This document shows, in pieces, positions 11,684 through 24,391 of a stretch of 64,000 nt of DNA. Every line of letters starts with the position of its first letter. Position 1 is the stretch's first letter. Position numbers and translations under genes: made by a program. The notes under the pieces were generated by a model, which was not told the origin of the DNA, searched no databases, and saw only the letters and a program-made list of their open reading frames with translations. This DNA comes from Pogonophryne albipinna (Eukaryota > Chordata > Actinopteri > Perciformes > Artedidraconidae), in contig JAPTMU010000030.1 of the NCBI GenBank assembly GCA_028583405.1, positions 592,001-656,000 of the forward strand, given 5' to 3'.

Positions 11684-12016
11684 GTGAAGGATGAAGGCCA
11701 GCAGCCTCAGATGGTGTTTACCGTGCGCCACGCCACCGTGACCTTCCAGACGGACGGCGACACGTGGCGCGAGCAGAAGGAGAAAAAGGCGGCGCTGATG
11801 GTGGGCATTTTGATCGGCGTCTTTGTACTTTGCTGGATCCCCTTCTTCATCACGGAGCTCATCGTGCCGCTGTGCTCCTGCGACATCCCGCCCGTCTGGA
11901 AGAGCATCTTCCTGTGGCTGGGGTACTCCAACTCCTTCTTCAACCCGCTCATATACACTGCCTTTAATAAGAACTACAACAACGCCCTGAGGAACCTGTT
12001 CTCTCGGCAGCGCTGA
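11684..12016 (+). CDS. htr5a: 5-hydroxytryptamine receptor 5A, exon 2 (residues 237-346, stop)
   Basis: Encodes the end of the third intracellular loop, TM6, TM7 and the short C-tail. The 3' splice site is a pyrimidine-rich tract ending CCCTCAG at 11683; the exon starts GTGAAGGATGAA in phase 0. Visible landmarks are the TM6 CWIPFF motif (Cys286 to Phe291), the TM7 NPLIY motif (323-327), the FSRQ-type C-terminus and TGA at 12014-12016. The joined protein is 346 aa, close to the roughly 357 aa I recall for mammalian 5-HT5A. No frameshift or missing key residue is seen, so the gene looks intact. Confidence 0.95.
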   Translation: MKDEGQQPQMVFTVRHATVTFQTDGDTWREQKEKKAALMVGILIGVFVLCWIPFFITELIVPLCSCDIPPVWKSIFLWLGYSNSFFNPLIYTAFNKNYNNALRNLFSRQR

Positions 12017-12213
12017 GCCTCTCTGCTCAGACTCGATCACCAGCATCTCTCAGTGGGAATCCTCTTCGTCACTCAACCCTCCTTCAGATGGATGATTACC
12101 CCGAGACTATCTATGAAAAACAATGTCTGTGTGTTGTTTTTATTTGTTGTGCTGAGGTAACCTCACAGCTGGACTGAGACGGGTGTCTGAGCGACTTTAT
12201 CCGCAAAGAAAGG

Positions 12214-12219
12214 AATAAA
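12214..12219 (+). terminator. Candidate htr5a polyadenylation signal
   Basis: AATAAA lies about 200 nt after the stop codon, the first canonical signal downstream. Confidence 0.5.
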
Positions 12220-12269
12220 AGTGGATCTTTAAAACGAGGATACAAGCACTCTCTGTTCATCTCTCAAAA

Positions 12270-12655
12270 AGCCAGTTTCGCCACTTTTGAAAATTGCCGT
12301 CACTTCCAGCTGAGGAAACAATATGTTCCCAATGAGTTTCAACCACTGGGTCAGTTCTTGTGATTTTGGCTACGGGGAAGTCAAATGTACGATTCACTGC
12401 TTTCCGTGTCAAAAAAGAAGCTTCTGACGCCGGAATTTAGTTTCTATGTGGTCAAAAATGTATGATTTGACACCATAATCATTTATTTAGGGCAAGTGAA
12501 AGGGATTTTATAACAAATGTCATTATCAAGCCATCATTGGTGGCATTCTTGGATTTCATAGTGGATAACAGGCTTTTTCAAAACCTCAAAAGAGCTTCTG
12601 TGCCCATTTTAGGACCCACTTTCCCTACATTCAATTATCAGCAGAACTACATTGC
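12270..12655 (+). repeat. Dispersed repeat, copy 1
   Basis: Blocks such as AATGTATGATTTGAC, GGGCAAGTG, TTGGTGGC and GGCTTTTTCAAAACCTC occur in the same order at 60160-60310, and TTCCAGC-GAGGAAACA occurs at about 59342. The two copies are clearly related but diverged. Class unknown. A short ORF at 12652-12846 has no support. Confidence 0.65.
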
Positions 12656-12907
12656 GTCTCAGGCTTATTGGAGAGGACATAAACAGTTTCATCATCACAT
12701 GTGAAGCTGCTGAGAATCATTTCAAAGTAAAGCTGGGAGAAATATTTGTACAAAAAGATCCTCATAAATTAAAAAAACAAGAACAGACTGTGAAGTCTTT
12801 TCCAAACCAAACGCTCCTCAGTGTAGATGACATTCAAAATGTTTGAGTACAGCAAAGAGGGATCTTATCTGACCTGAAACGCTCCATATAGGTACACAAG
12901 GAATTTA

Positions 12908-12955
12908 TTCACACACACACACACACTTCTAGATAAAGGTATCTCCTCTAATGCT

Positions 12956-13016
<61 letters not shown>

Positions 13017-13038
13017 TAAAGGCATCTCCTCAGATGCT

Positions 13039-13090
<52 letters not shown>

Positions 13091-13117
13091 CTAGATAAAG
13101 GTATCTCCTCTAATGCT

Positions 13118-13156
<39 letters not shown>

Positions 13157-13189
13157 TAAAGGTATCTCCTCAGATGCTGTACACACGCA

Positions 13190-13243
<54 letters not shown>

Positions 13244-13279
13244 GATAAAGGTATCTCCTCAGATGCTGTACACACGCAT

Positions 13280-13314
<35 letters not shown>

Positions 13315-13362
13315 TAAAGGTATCTCCTCAGATGCTGTACACACACACACACAGACACACAC
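12908..13362. repeat. Compound (CA)n / 27-bp spacer satellite
   Basis: Six copies of a spacer containing GATAAAGGTATCTCCTC followed by A/G-A/ATGCTGTA are separated by CA tracts of varying length. Later copies add GCATGCA at the spacer/CA junction. ORFs of CV or TH repeats through it are meaningless. Confidence 0.95.
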
Positions 13363-13914
13363 TCATGCTTTTTGTAAAGCAGGAAAATAGCAAGTTATTA
13401 TTGCCATCATCTTTGAATAGATGTGAGAAACTGCAGAAATAATCCCATACCACGCAGCCAGCAATTAAATACAAACATAGAAAATTGCTTTCTTTTTTAG
13501 AGAGAGGTGATGCATGTTTTAAAGTATGATATATATTATAGTAGGGGCGTAAGAGAAGCTAATGTTAAAGGAAACAATTATCCGTTATGGGCTCAGCACA
13601 GAAATCTCGTGGTGTTTGTCGAATGTTGTTTTTATATCACTCCACAATTGCCAAAAGAAACTCAACACTGTAGAATCAAATCCTTATTTTGGTGTGGAGG
13701 AATCAAGCATGGCATATTGATCCTCAGCCAATAGTTGTGCTGTATTTAAGTGAGATGAAGGAATCACCAATCTGATGATATGTATATTTCCATAAGTGCA
13801 TTTAACGTCACGGTCCAGTGAAAACCATGTATCTCCAGATTTGCTCATTTTGAATTATTGTAGAATTAAAAGTTAAAGAAGGATTCAGAAACTTCTCTTA
13901 ATTCAACTTTCAGG
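13363..13914. other. No gene or recognised repeat
   Basis: AT-rich sequence; a 75-codon ORF at 13507-13734 has no recognisable domain. Confidence 0.45.
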
Positions 13915-14380
13915 CTTACTTTAACATGCTAACATGCGCTAAATGACAATTAGCATGTTAGTGTGCTATCATTTGCTAATTAGCTCTAAACCGAGGGTGC
14001 GTCTAATGCAGATATTTGATCATAAACAATGAATGAAAGCTTTGACTTGATGACAATTCTAATTTATTAATGTTTAGTAGGTTTAATGTTTACCAACTTA
14101 ACCATCTGAATTAGCCATGTTAGCATGCTATATCTTGCTAATTAGCTTTAAACAGAGTTCAGCTGATGCAGGTATTTGGTCGTAGAAAGCTTATGAAAAC
14201 TTTGACTTGATGACGGCGCTAGATGAGAAATTAGGGGATTACCAACGTTTGCACAAAAACCTGACTAGGACATGAATGTGTAGCTTCTCCTTTTGCGATA
14301 TTTCCCAGAAAAAAAACAAAGTTGCAAAGGTAAAGTCAGTGGGATCACCAAAAACCATTAAATCCACTGGACTCCATGGA
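13915..14380 (+). repeat. Dispersed GCTAACATGCTA-type fish repeat
   Basis: Contains GCTAACATGCGCTAA, TTTGCTAATTAGCTCTAAAC, GATATTTGATCATAAAC, and later a second tandem version (TTGCTAATTAGCTTTAAAC, GGTATTTGGTCGTAGAAAG, GACGGCGCTAGATGAGAAAT, TCAGTGGGATCACCAAAAA). The internal near-duplication is visible. From memory it is a very common teleost repeat of uncertain class. Confidence 0.65.
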
Positions 14381-14394
14381 TATTATTTAAGCAA

Positions 14395-14800
14395 TAGCTC
14401 ACGACAGGCCGTGGTATATGCTCATTATATCACAGCTAAGGGGCGTGGTTCGGCCCGACGCGAAGCTTTTCAGCCCAACTGTATACAGTTAAATCGACCG
14501 GACTTCTTTCTGCAGATGTGAGCGTCCTTAACAACGGTCAATAACTTAAGTCCTTGCTGCACATTAAGTCCCTGCTGCACATTATCCCTTACATGTTTCC
14601 ATTTTAAGCATTGTTAGTTAGTTAGTTTCGTAACGGACGTAATATAACAGTTGTAGCTTTTCTCAGACGCGGAGGGATACTGACTTGTTGTGAAAAGTAA
14701 CTACAATTCTACCCGTGACATACGCTCATTATATCACAGCTAAGAACCAATCAGATTGCTTGATTTGACTTGTCCGTTTTATAAAGCAGTTTAGACGACA
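14395..14800. mobile_element. Putative MITE with ATATCACAGCTAAG blocks
   Basis: CTCATTATATCACAGCTAAG occurs at about 14421 and again at about 14727, the second copy followed by AACCAATCAGATTGC. The repeated blocks are in direct orientation, so this may be two partial elements. No transposase. Confidence 0.45.
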
Positions 14801-15752
<952 letters not shown>

Positions 15753-15775
15753 CTCCAAGTAATCTAGTCCATCAT

Positions 15776-15876
15776 CAGAGCTCTGGTTTCAGACAGAGGG
15801 TGATAAGAGGTGCTGTACAGGCAGTATGAGAAAAATAAAGAGCTTTTTGAACATTAAAGCATGGAGACATGTCCGG
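15776..15876 (+). mobile_element. Fragment of the array-hosting dispersed element
   Basis: Contains TTTCAGACAGAGGGTGATAA, GGCAGTATGAGAAAAATAAA, GCTTTTTGAACATTAAAGCA and TGGAGACATGTCC, the single-copy internal part of the element in which 57-bp array 1 is embedded. It stops where the 57-bp monomer would begin, because a SINE abuts it. Confidence 0.75.
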
Positions 15877-16122
15877 CAGTGGCTATAGGGTCTTGGACTG
15901 TGAGCCGTAGGGTCGCCGGTTCAAGTCCCCGACCAGACCTAAATATGGAGTGTGGACTGCTACTTGGAGAAGTCCCAGTTCACCTCCTGGGCCCTGCCGT
16001 GGTGCCCTTGAGCAAAGCACCGACACCCCACTTCCCCCCCCACTTCAATTGCTCCCCGGGCGCTGTACAATAGCTGCCCACTGCTCCTAGTGCTAGACTC
16101 CTGGTACAAGGATGGGTTAAAT
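15873..16122 (+). mobile_element. tRNA-derived SINE, 5' part
   Basis: A pol III-like head has an A-box-like TGGCTATAGGGTC and a B-box GGTTCAAGTCC. It is followed by a body with GCCCTTGAGCAAAGCACC and GCTCCCCGGGCGCTGTACAA typical of fish tRNA-SINEs (probably the V-SINE type, from memory). It is cut at GGTTAAAT (16115-16122) by a hAT-like insertion and resumes at 16577. Confidence 0.8.
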
Positions 16123-16576
16123 CAGCATTTCTGAGACCTTTATCCATAAATTCATTTTGTGCTCAAAGTGCACCAGATTGATGCATTTAACTTCAACATG
16201 CCCCCGGACCCCCCTAGAGGATGTGAGGTCCACCCCCAAATTATTGCAGGTTAAAATAATTAAATTGCATGCATTTTATTTTAGTAAACACTGCAAACGG
16301 GTCCCACAGACCCAAACAGCACACACAGGTTAAAGGTAAGCATATAATCATGTTAAAATGTGCTTAAAACGAGGAGTAAAAGTAGTCCCTGACTTGTTTT
16401 ATTTTTTGAAAGTAGCTCTCATCCTAAAAAAGGTTGGAGACCCCTGTTATAGAACGATACATTTGACAATTTTAAGCTTGGCCTACCATTTTATTGGAGC
16501 GATGAGGAACAGGTGGGGCTTGAAAAGGTCCACCTGTTCAAAATCGGGATTGACAGAAAAAGTTTGAGAACCATTG
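16123..16576. mobile_element. hAT-like non-autonomous element inserted in the SINE
   Basis: Begins CAGCATTTCTGAGACCTTT; the inverse of its end begins CAATGGTTCTCAAACTTT, the CAGNGGTTCTCAA-type terminus of hAT elements. Flanks are GGTTAAAT on the left and GATTAAAT on the right, a 7/8 match to an 8-bp hAT target duplication. It contains CTCAAAGTGCACCAGATTGA, also seen at 49935 and 50373. No transposase ORF. Confidence 0.8.
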
Positions 16577-16645
16577 GATTAAATGCAGAGGCCACATGTC
16601 ACTGTGTGTGCTGTGTGCTCTGCATGTGTGACCATTAAAGAGGGT
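16577..16645 (+). mobile_element. tRNA-derived SINE, 3' part
   Basis: GATTAAATGCAGAGGCCACA, then a CACTGTGTGTGCTGTGTG-type tail and ACCATTAAAG, continues the SINE interrupted at 16122. Confidence 0.75.
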
Positions 16646-17597
16646 TTCATCCCTCCGATTCTATTCTAAGAGACACAAAATAGATACCCTCTTTAAAACT
16701 CTCCCCATCAGACCAGAACCCTAGAGAGCACCTGAACATAAAAAAGCTCCATTCAAAGGTGACAAAAACAACACAAGCTAAGTGTTTTGACTTCTCTGTT
16801 ATCGCTCTTTAAGGGCAGACTCCCCGCAGGGCGCTTCATTTAAAATGTGGCTGAAACTCAACAAAAACCCACCTAACCAATATTGCCTTGTCGAAGTTAT
16901 TCTCTCGGCTCGATCACTTTAAAAAAAAAAAACAGCTTGGTCGTAAAAGGTATATATAAAAATACACGATCTCCACATGCCAACTCTCTTTGTAAAAAAT
17001 ACACCCTTAATCCATCGAGGCATGTGTCGACAAGTGTTTTTTTTTAAAGTCAACCTGTGGAATATTCTGTAAAAACCAAGAAACGCCTGCAAAGAATTTA
17101 CTCTTATAGCTTTGACAATAACTCCTTCTTATGACAGTCATTGCCAAACAGCTGGAGGTCATTTTTATACCCAGGCATTGGTGTGTTTTCCCTTTATCTC
17201 GCTGCCAGCCTCCACATCCCAGAGCCAGGAGGGAGCCGGCCTCTGTTCAAAGGAGCACATCCATCCATCCATCCATCCATCCATCCGTGTTTTTAAAGAC
17301 GACAGCATGCATCCAAACGCAGCTCCTCGGTTGAACTGATTTAGCATCAGATCCAGACGCCTCAGGCACTAAAAACCTGTGCTTTAGCTGCAGAAATAGA
17401 AGCCATTTCAGCAGCTTCACGACATGTGTTTACTGAGACTCGTTCACTACCCTCTTCATGAAGACAACACATCAGCAATGTTGGCTAAAGCTGCGCCATT
17501 TACTGTTTTTGTGACAGTTGATCAGTGGGGACTGTCCACGACACGATAAACAAATAAACTATTGAATATAGATCGTTTTAACTTATGTAATCATAAC
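16646..17597. other. No gene; short (CATC)n at about 17260-17286
   Basis: Contains poly-A 16921-16932 and a (CATC)7-like tract. Otherwise unclassified. Confidence 0.5.
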
Positions 17598-18359
17598 TAG
17601 GGATGTCCCGATCACATTTTTTTGCTCCCGATCCGATTCCGATCATTTGATTTTGACAATCTGCCGATACCGATTTTTCCCGATCCGATCTTTATGCAAT
17701 GCATTAAGAGAAAAAAAAGGTAACAGATAACGGCTGGTCATCCAACGCGATGAGTTCAGCTATCTTGGCTGTTATTTGTTTGGCCTTTTCACTGTTCTGG
17801 GGCAGTTTCTCTTTCCTTTTAAAAGTCTCTGAAAGTGTCGGTTGTTTCAGTGCCGTTACTTGAGTGGCTGCTGTGTACTCGTCCTGTTGTTGTTTGTTTC
17901 TCAGGTGGCGTATTAGATTGGTCGTATTGAACGTAGCTCTGTTCTTTCCACCACGCGGAACCTCCGCCTTGCAAACATTGCATCTGGCTGTTACACTGCC
18001 TTCGCTTTCAATTTTATAATACTTCCAAACTCCTGACATTTTCTCTGTCCCGAGTCCAGAGTCACCAGCTGAACGTAGCCTCTCGTTAGCTTACTGCTAG
18101 ACACTGCGCCCACTCTGTTGCCAGCTTTGAGAGAAATAAGCAACCAGGTCTGAAAACAAGCCCAAAAGAAGCAACACATACATGATGTTGTGTCATTTCA
18201 AACCAAAACTAAGGCCTCAGGATGACTTTAAGATGTGAACATGGTCATTTTTGTTTTGTAACATTAAAAAAAGAAAAAAAAAATCCCGATCCCCGATTTT
18301 TTGAAAATCACGTGATCGGCTCCGATCCCCGATCACGTGATCGGATCGGGACATCTCTA
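17598..18359 (-). mobile_element. Internally deleted hAT (ZBED-type) transposon
   Basis: The left end is TAGGGATGTCCCGATCAC; the right end inverted is TAGAGATGTCCCGATCCGAT. The 8-bp flanks ATCATAAC (17590-17597) and ATCGTAAC (18360-18367) differ at one base, as expected for an old hAT target duplication. The interior retains only the N-terminal part of a BED-finger transposase. Confidence 0.88.
17704..18039 (-). pseudogene. hAT transposase, N-terminal BED zinc-finger remnant
   Basis: An open frame of 111 codons starts MSGVWKYYKIESEGS. It contains a BED-type finger (ARCNVCK, later NLIRHLRNKQ) and then ELIALDDQPLSV, the segment that in ZBED-like transposases precedes the catalytic RNase H-fold domain. 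Everything after this point is missing: the frame runs directly into the left terminus of the element. It therefore cannot encode an active transposase, although it could still express a DNA-binding BED fragment. Confidence 0.8.
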
Positions 18360-18460
18360 ATCGTAACCCCTTTTTTCAAATGTATATATACCACACCTTA
18401 TACTCCAGAGTTGACCTGTAAACAAAGATATCCCTACATTGTTAACACGAGCCTCTAAAT

Positions 18461-19382
18461 CAGGGGTGTCCACACTACGGCCTGGGGGCCAAATGCGGCC
18501 CGCGGACCATTTTGAATCGGCCCTCACTCAGCAAATTCAAAAAGTACAGTGACTTAAGTATAATAAACCTTTGCTTGTCTTATATTGTGCTCCTTAAATA
18601 TACATGTTCAAATATATTACACAGTATTCATGAGTTAAGAAACCCAATTTTCAAATAAATTCAGTCACTTAAAGTTGAAAACATGTTCTAACAAATATAA
18701 GTTGATAAGAGAAAAGCCCAATAACACACTCACATAACAACCTTGAAATAGACCCTTCATATGTCCTCTTATTATCAGCAATCTGAAGCTTCTGTTTTAA
18801 GGAATGAGCTGCTAACAAAATAAATGAACCCCCATGGAGAGCTGAGGTGTCGGCTGTTCTTTTCTTCAAGTATCAAGAATAATTTACCTACATTTGATTG
18901 ATTTTTCCAACTTATAACTGAACTTATGAGGCGATATACTTCTAGCCAGCCCTTCGTATATGTGTCTATAAGTGGCCCTCGGTTAGGGCTGTGCAATTTA
19001 TCGTATTTTAATCACAATTACGGTCTAATTTATTTGTATTTGTCATATTTACATATGTTTAGTAGCTTGTTGAAGTGCGCTCCAAAATATTGATCTTTAT
19101 TATTTTGACATTATTTATTTAAATGTGAATATAAATGTATAATTTATTTTTGTATTGGTTTTTCAGTTGAATTATACGTTCAGGGTAATCAACAGTTAAA
19201 AAGATACTGTTCAAATTATTATTTGTATTTGTTTTAAAGTTCAATAAATGGATGTTTTCAAAGTCAATGAATAATCGTATTTAATAATCGTGATATCAAT
19301 TATTGACCAAAATAATCGGGATTATGATTTTTGCCATAATCGCACAGCCCTACCCTCGGTGCAAAAAGTGTGGACACCCCTG
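18461..19382. mobile_element. hAT-like element with perfect 16-bp TIRs
   Basis: CAGGGGTGTCCACACT at the left end and its exact inverse at the right end. Flanks are CTCTAAAT and CTCTCCAT (6/8). No transposase frame; it carries a nested element at 18984-19352. Confidence 0.88.
18984..19352. mobile_element. Nested hAT-like MITE with perfect 8-bp TSD
   Basis: Starts TAGGGCTGTGCAATTTATCG; the inverted right end is TAGGGCTGTGCGATTATGG. It is flanked on both sides by CCCTCGGT (18976-18983 and 19353-19360), an exact 8-bp duplication inside the older element 18461-19382. Confidence 0.92.
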
Positions 19383-19957
19383 CTCTCCATAAGACAGGTA
19401 GCAAAATGGGTAAAGTGCATGTTTTGGAGACATGGTGCATTGACCTGATATGACCTGTTTTTGTGTCTCTCTTATCTTTACAACAAAGCGGAATCAGTCT
19501 GTTTCTGTCGACTCTGTTGTTCCACTTGTTATTCTGCGACGCTGTTTTATTCAACGGCACAGCAGGACGGTGAGAAAGAAGATCCTGGCACACAGATCTG
19601 ATGAGTGGCGTGTCACTCTCACTTTCTCACCCTCCGCTCGACGCCTGGCTCGCTTTTTAATTCAGGTTCTCCGTCAAAGAACAGAGGTGATTGTAAGAGA
19701 ATTGAAAATTGGAATTTGTGACCAGAGGAGGCAGGAGATGATAAAAAATGTGTTTGCCCCCAGGACAGAGCTGGGATGGACAGTGCTTACCTGATTTTTG
19801 AAAGTTTATTCGTTCATGTTTTAATTCATGAGCTCTGCTGAAGTGCGGCCGAACACTGAAATCTATTGACTTATTCAACAAAAACAAAAAAATACCAAAA
19901 CATGACATTGTGCAAAAGTAGAAACAAGAGTATGAGAATAAAGCCAGTGGTGGAAGA
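19383..19957. other. No gene; left flank of array 2
   Basis: ORFs of about 100 codons on both strands are unsupported. The last 40 bp (GAGTATGAGAATAAAG then AGTAGAGACAC) resemble the dispersed element that hosts array 1. Confidence 0.5.
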
Positions 19958-21473
19958 AGTAGAGACACTACATACTGATATACACCTGAACATCAGCAGG
20001 AGAGGACTCTTCAAAGTAGAGACACTACATACTGATATACACCTGAACATCAGCAGGAGGGGACTCTTTAAAGTAGAGACACTACATACTGATATACACC
20101 TGAACATCAGCAGGAGAGGACTCTTTAAAGTAGAGACACTACATACTGATATACACCTGAACATCAGCAGGAGAGGACTCTTTAAAGTAGAGACACTACA
20201 TACTGATGTACACCTGGACATCAGCAGGAGAGGACTCTTTAAAGTAGAGACACTACATACTGAAATACACCTGAACATCAGCAGGAGAGGACTCTTTAAA
20301 GTAGAGACACTACATACTGATATACACCTGAACATCAGCAGGAGAGGACTCTTTAAAGTAGAGACACTACATACTGATATACACCTGAACATCAGCAGGA
20401 GAGGACTCTTTAAAGTAGAGACACTACATACTGATATACACCTGAACATCAGCAGGAGAGGACTCTTTAAAGTAGAGACACTACATACTGATATACACCT
20501 GAACATCAGTGGGAGAGGACTCTTTAAAGTAGAGACACTACATACTGATATACACCTGAACATCAGCAGGAGAGGACTCTTTAAAGTAGAGACACTACAT
20601 ACTGATATACACCTGAACATCAGCAGGAGAGGACTCTTTAAAGTAGAGACACTACATACTGATATACACCTGAACATCAGCAGGAGAGGACTCTTTAAAG
20701 TAGAGACACTACATACTGATATACACCTGAACATCAGCAGGAGAGGACTCTTTAAAGTAGAGACACTACATACTGATATACACCTGAACATCAGCAGGAG
20801 AGGACTCTTTAAAGTAGAGACACTACATACTGATATACACCTGAACATCAGCAGGAGAGGACTCTTTAAAGTAGAGACACTACATACTGATATACACCTG
20901 AACATCAGCAGGAGAGGACTCTTTAAAGTAGAGACACTACATACTGATATACACCTGAACATCAGCAGGAGAGGACTCTTTAAAGTAGAGACACTACATA
21001 CTGATATACACCTGAACATCAGCAGGAGAGGACTCTTTAAAGTAGAGACACTACATACTGATATACACCTGAACATCAGCAGGAGAGGACTCTTTAAAGT
21101 AGAGACACTACATACTGATATACACCTGAACATCAGCAGGAGAGGACTCTTTAAAGTAGAGACACTACATACTGATATACACCTGAACATCAGCAGGAGA
21201 GGACTCTTTAAAGTAGAGACACTACATACTGATATACACCTGAACATCAGCAGGAGAGGACTCTTTAAAGTAGAGACACTACATACGGATATACACCTGA
21301 ACATCAGCAGGAGAGGACTCTTTAAAATAGAGACACTACATACTGATATACACCTGAACCTCAGCAGGAGAGGACTCTTTAAAGTAGAGACACTACATAC
21401 TGATATACACCTGAACATCAGCAGGAGAGGACTCTTTAAAATAGAGACACTACATACTGATATACACCTGAAT
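19958..21473. repeat. 57-bp minisatellite, array 2 (about 26.6 units, inverted)
   Basis: Same monomer as array 1 but in reverse orientation (AGTAGAGACACTACATACTG, then ATATACACCTGAACATCAGC, then AGGAGAGGACTCTTTAA). Units are highly uniform, with a few variants (GATGTACACCTGGAC, AGTGGGAG, ATACGGATA, TTAAAATAG). The right edge degenerates to ACCTGAATAATGATCAGAAT then ACGGCCCCTAAT, resembling the terminus of the hosting element. The 546- and 515-codon ORFs on the two strands are artefacts of the 3n period. Confidence 0.98.
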
Positions 21474-22914
21474 AATGATCAGAATACGGCCCCTAATATC
21501 ATTTGACTTTGCTGTACATTTGATTCAATCCCATTTCAATCTTTTAATAATAATAAAATGTTAGGACTTTATTGTCACATCCTTGCTTATCCTCTGCTGC
21601 ACGCTGCATTTCCAATAAAGACCTGAGCTGAAAAACATTCAAATCTCACTGTGCGTCTAAATGAGTTTCACGGGATACAGATCGCATCATGATTGTAACG
21701 GAGGAGATGGAGCGCGGGACTTAAGTGGAATATATTGTCGGAAACACAAAGCACTCGGATGCTAATTAAGATCTCTGACTGTGGGAACCATTATCTGTAA
21801 ATGAAGTGAGATGGAACAAACGGTGTCAGTGACATGACAATTCAACATTATCTAGAATCTAGATACATCTCTCTTACAAAAGGTGGATTTTCTTATACGT
21901 AAGGCTGCTCCAAAAACAAGTTCAACAATAATGAAAACAAGCTGTTTTCACTTGAAATAAGTACAAAATCTGCCAATAGAAAATTAGCTTGGTAAGATGT
22001 CTTGAAATAAGAAGGGATATTTAGATAAATCAGAACTTGTAATCAGCTGGGAGAACTCATTTGAATTATATTTTATCAGAATCAGGAGATGCTGTGTTTC
22101 AATATAATCCGCAAATGCTCAAACGTTTTCTGATGTTCGTTGGTGATTTGCTAATAAATATGTGTTTCATCTGAGATACGACTCAAAATAAGATGTTTTG
22201 ACTGAACAAGATGAAGCATTGTCTAAAAACAAGACCCTATATCTCTCTGCAGTGTTACTTCTGAAGTTAGTGTGTCTTATATCAGGAGTAGAGACACATT
22301 CTGACTAGATATTAGACGAATATACTTGCAACATTTTGAGATTTTGTAGTGTACAATGCTCAGCGGGCACTCAAATGTCTTACCACCTTTTAAAGAAAGA
22401 AATCAATACTGATAAATAACGACGAGTCCTTCAATTACACAGACACACACAAGGATGACTGATAATGCTGCAGCTCAGGAGACAAAACATGAATCCACAT
22501 ATGGTGCTCGAAATGACATCGTGCATCTCAATTAAGCTCCACAGCTGGGGAGATTTAGTAGCTCGCCAGGTTGACCTCACCTGAACCTATGCATTGGCAG
22601 ATGCCTGAGCAAATCTATTGATTCTCTCCCAGTGCACGTAGCATGTCGAGGAGGGAGGGGAACGCTGGAGGAATGTTGCTTTTATGTCGCTCCCATGGGG
22701 AAGTTATCTGCAGAACCCATGGGTACGGACGTCTCTGGGAATTCCTTTCAAAGGCTCTGCACGCCTACTGGCTTACTAAGAAGGAGAAAGACATGTTGGG
22801 TTGTGGCTTCTCTGATTATTTTTAGCACTGTCAGTGGGAACCGCCATCAAACAGAGCTGGGAAGAGAAAATGCAGAGGAGAGCAAACAGGATCTGAATTA
22901 ATGGTGTTTAGTTT
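21474..22914. other. No gene seen
   Basis: About 21895-22360 reads like a dispersed fish repeat (ACTCAAAATAAGATGTTTTG, AAAACAAGACCCTATATCTC, CTCTGCAGTG). Two overlapping ORFs at 22632-22901 have no domain. Confidence 0.4.
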
Positions 22915-23312
22915 TTAGAGAGGCCGACTCAGTGGACATTTTTAAACGCCAGCTAAAGACATATCTTTTCAGATTAGCTTTTTATTAGCAACCCCCCACT
23001 TAGTCTTTATTATGTACCTATCTTTGTATTTCTGTTGTACCTATATGTTCACTTTGTTGTATGGGGTTTGATATTGTTGCATCGACTCAGTTGTCTTGTG
23101 TCTTATCTGTCAGAGAGAAACCATACCTTTTACCTCCTTGTCTTTATCAACCTGATCAAATGTTATATTTTGCTGCTTGTACCTTTTAAAGTTCTTAACA
23201 AATAATCTGAGGGGAATTTCTTTTAACTTGTGATGTGTCATTTTGTAAAGCACTTTGAGCTGCATGTGTTGTATGAAAAATGCTGTATAAATAAAGTTTT
23301 ATTATTGAGCTG
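22915..23312 (+). mobile_element. LINE-type 3' end
   Basis: ACATTTTTAAACGCCAGCTA then AGACATATCTTTTCAGATTA resembles the last codons of a non-LTR retrotransposon ORF. It ends with AAGCACTTTGAGCTGCATGT and CTGTATAAATAAAGTTT, a common fish LINE 3' UTR. Only the tail is present. Confidence 0.6.
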
Positions 23313-24391
23313 GATGTAATATTTGAGGCTGTAGAATTGTGTGATGAGTGTCCGGTTCATTAGTGGCGTTCATCTTATATTCCCAGAGGCTGAAAGTGTG
23401 CTAAAGCGCTGATGCTTGCCTGCAGGTTTAGCATTTATCTCCCAGGAGCACCTGCATGAGACTTGAACTGGTTTCTCACCCCGTGGTCGATGCAAGTAGA
23501 CCGATGATGATCACACTGCTTTGAAGATTATCATGTGCTCATCCATGCTTTGTGGTCCCGTGCATATTCGACCCTCTGTCTGAAAGCTCCTGCTGTGTTG
23601 ATGCAGGTAAACTAAACACACACACACACACACAAATGGCCAACAGAGGAAACCACATAACAGTTATATATGACTCCAATGTATTCAATGTATCAGTTAA
23701 AAACCACCAGACTCAGGGGCCGTTTCATCCCAACTTTTGAAATAACATAACATTAATCTGTTTGCAATTTATATCAATATGATATGATTTGAGTGTTGTA
23801 TGTCTTTTAAAAATGGACCTTGAGTCACTTCAATAAAGCTGATTAAGATGATGAATATTCCAATTACTTGTATACAGACTATTCTTGCACTATTCTATTT
23901 CATTTGTACTACTTGCACTATCTGTTGTATTGTGTTGCACTGTTGGAGGAGCCTGTGACCTAAGTATAGCTCTGTACAAATGACAATAAAAGCCTTAGAT
24001 CTAAAATGATCACCCTAAAATCACATCTCCATACTTTCTGTGTTGCTATGAATCTATATTGATTCGGTGCGAGTTGTCGCTTCTAAAATAGTATCTACAT
24101 GTCACGGCTCTCACAATGTCTCTGGATTATTTTGGGTAACTGAGTCATATTTTCTGCAGAGGAACATTGCTGTAGAGTTTTTCAAATATTATATTGTGGG
24201 CTTTTAGCACCACAAGCCAAGTGCCATTTAGCTCCATTGTATTTTTTGTGGAAATGCAATGAAATAATCTCACAGATTTTCTCATCTGGAACGGTTTAGC
24301 CTCGGTTATATCATTAACCTATATAAGATTTATGTAACTGCATATTTAGACTCTTGAAAAGAATCTTGAGTGAGCTGAAAAAAGTCCACAA
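23313..24391. other. No gene; short CA tract and a LINE-like tail
   Basis: (CA)n at 23616-23633. A GTTGCACTGTTGGAGGAGCC to TGACAATAAAAGCC block at 23933-23995 resembles a retroposon 3' end from memory. Confidence 0.4.

Noticed and set aside
15873..16122. Genuine tRNA gene (A- and B-box motifs)
   Set aside because: The body and tail are those of a SINE, and no cloverleaf with acceptor stem is apparent.
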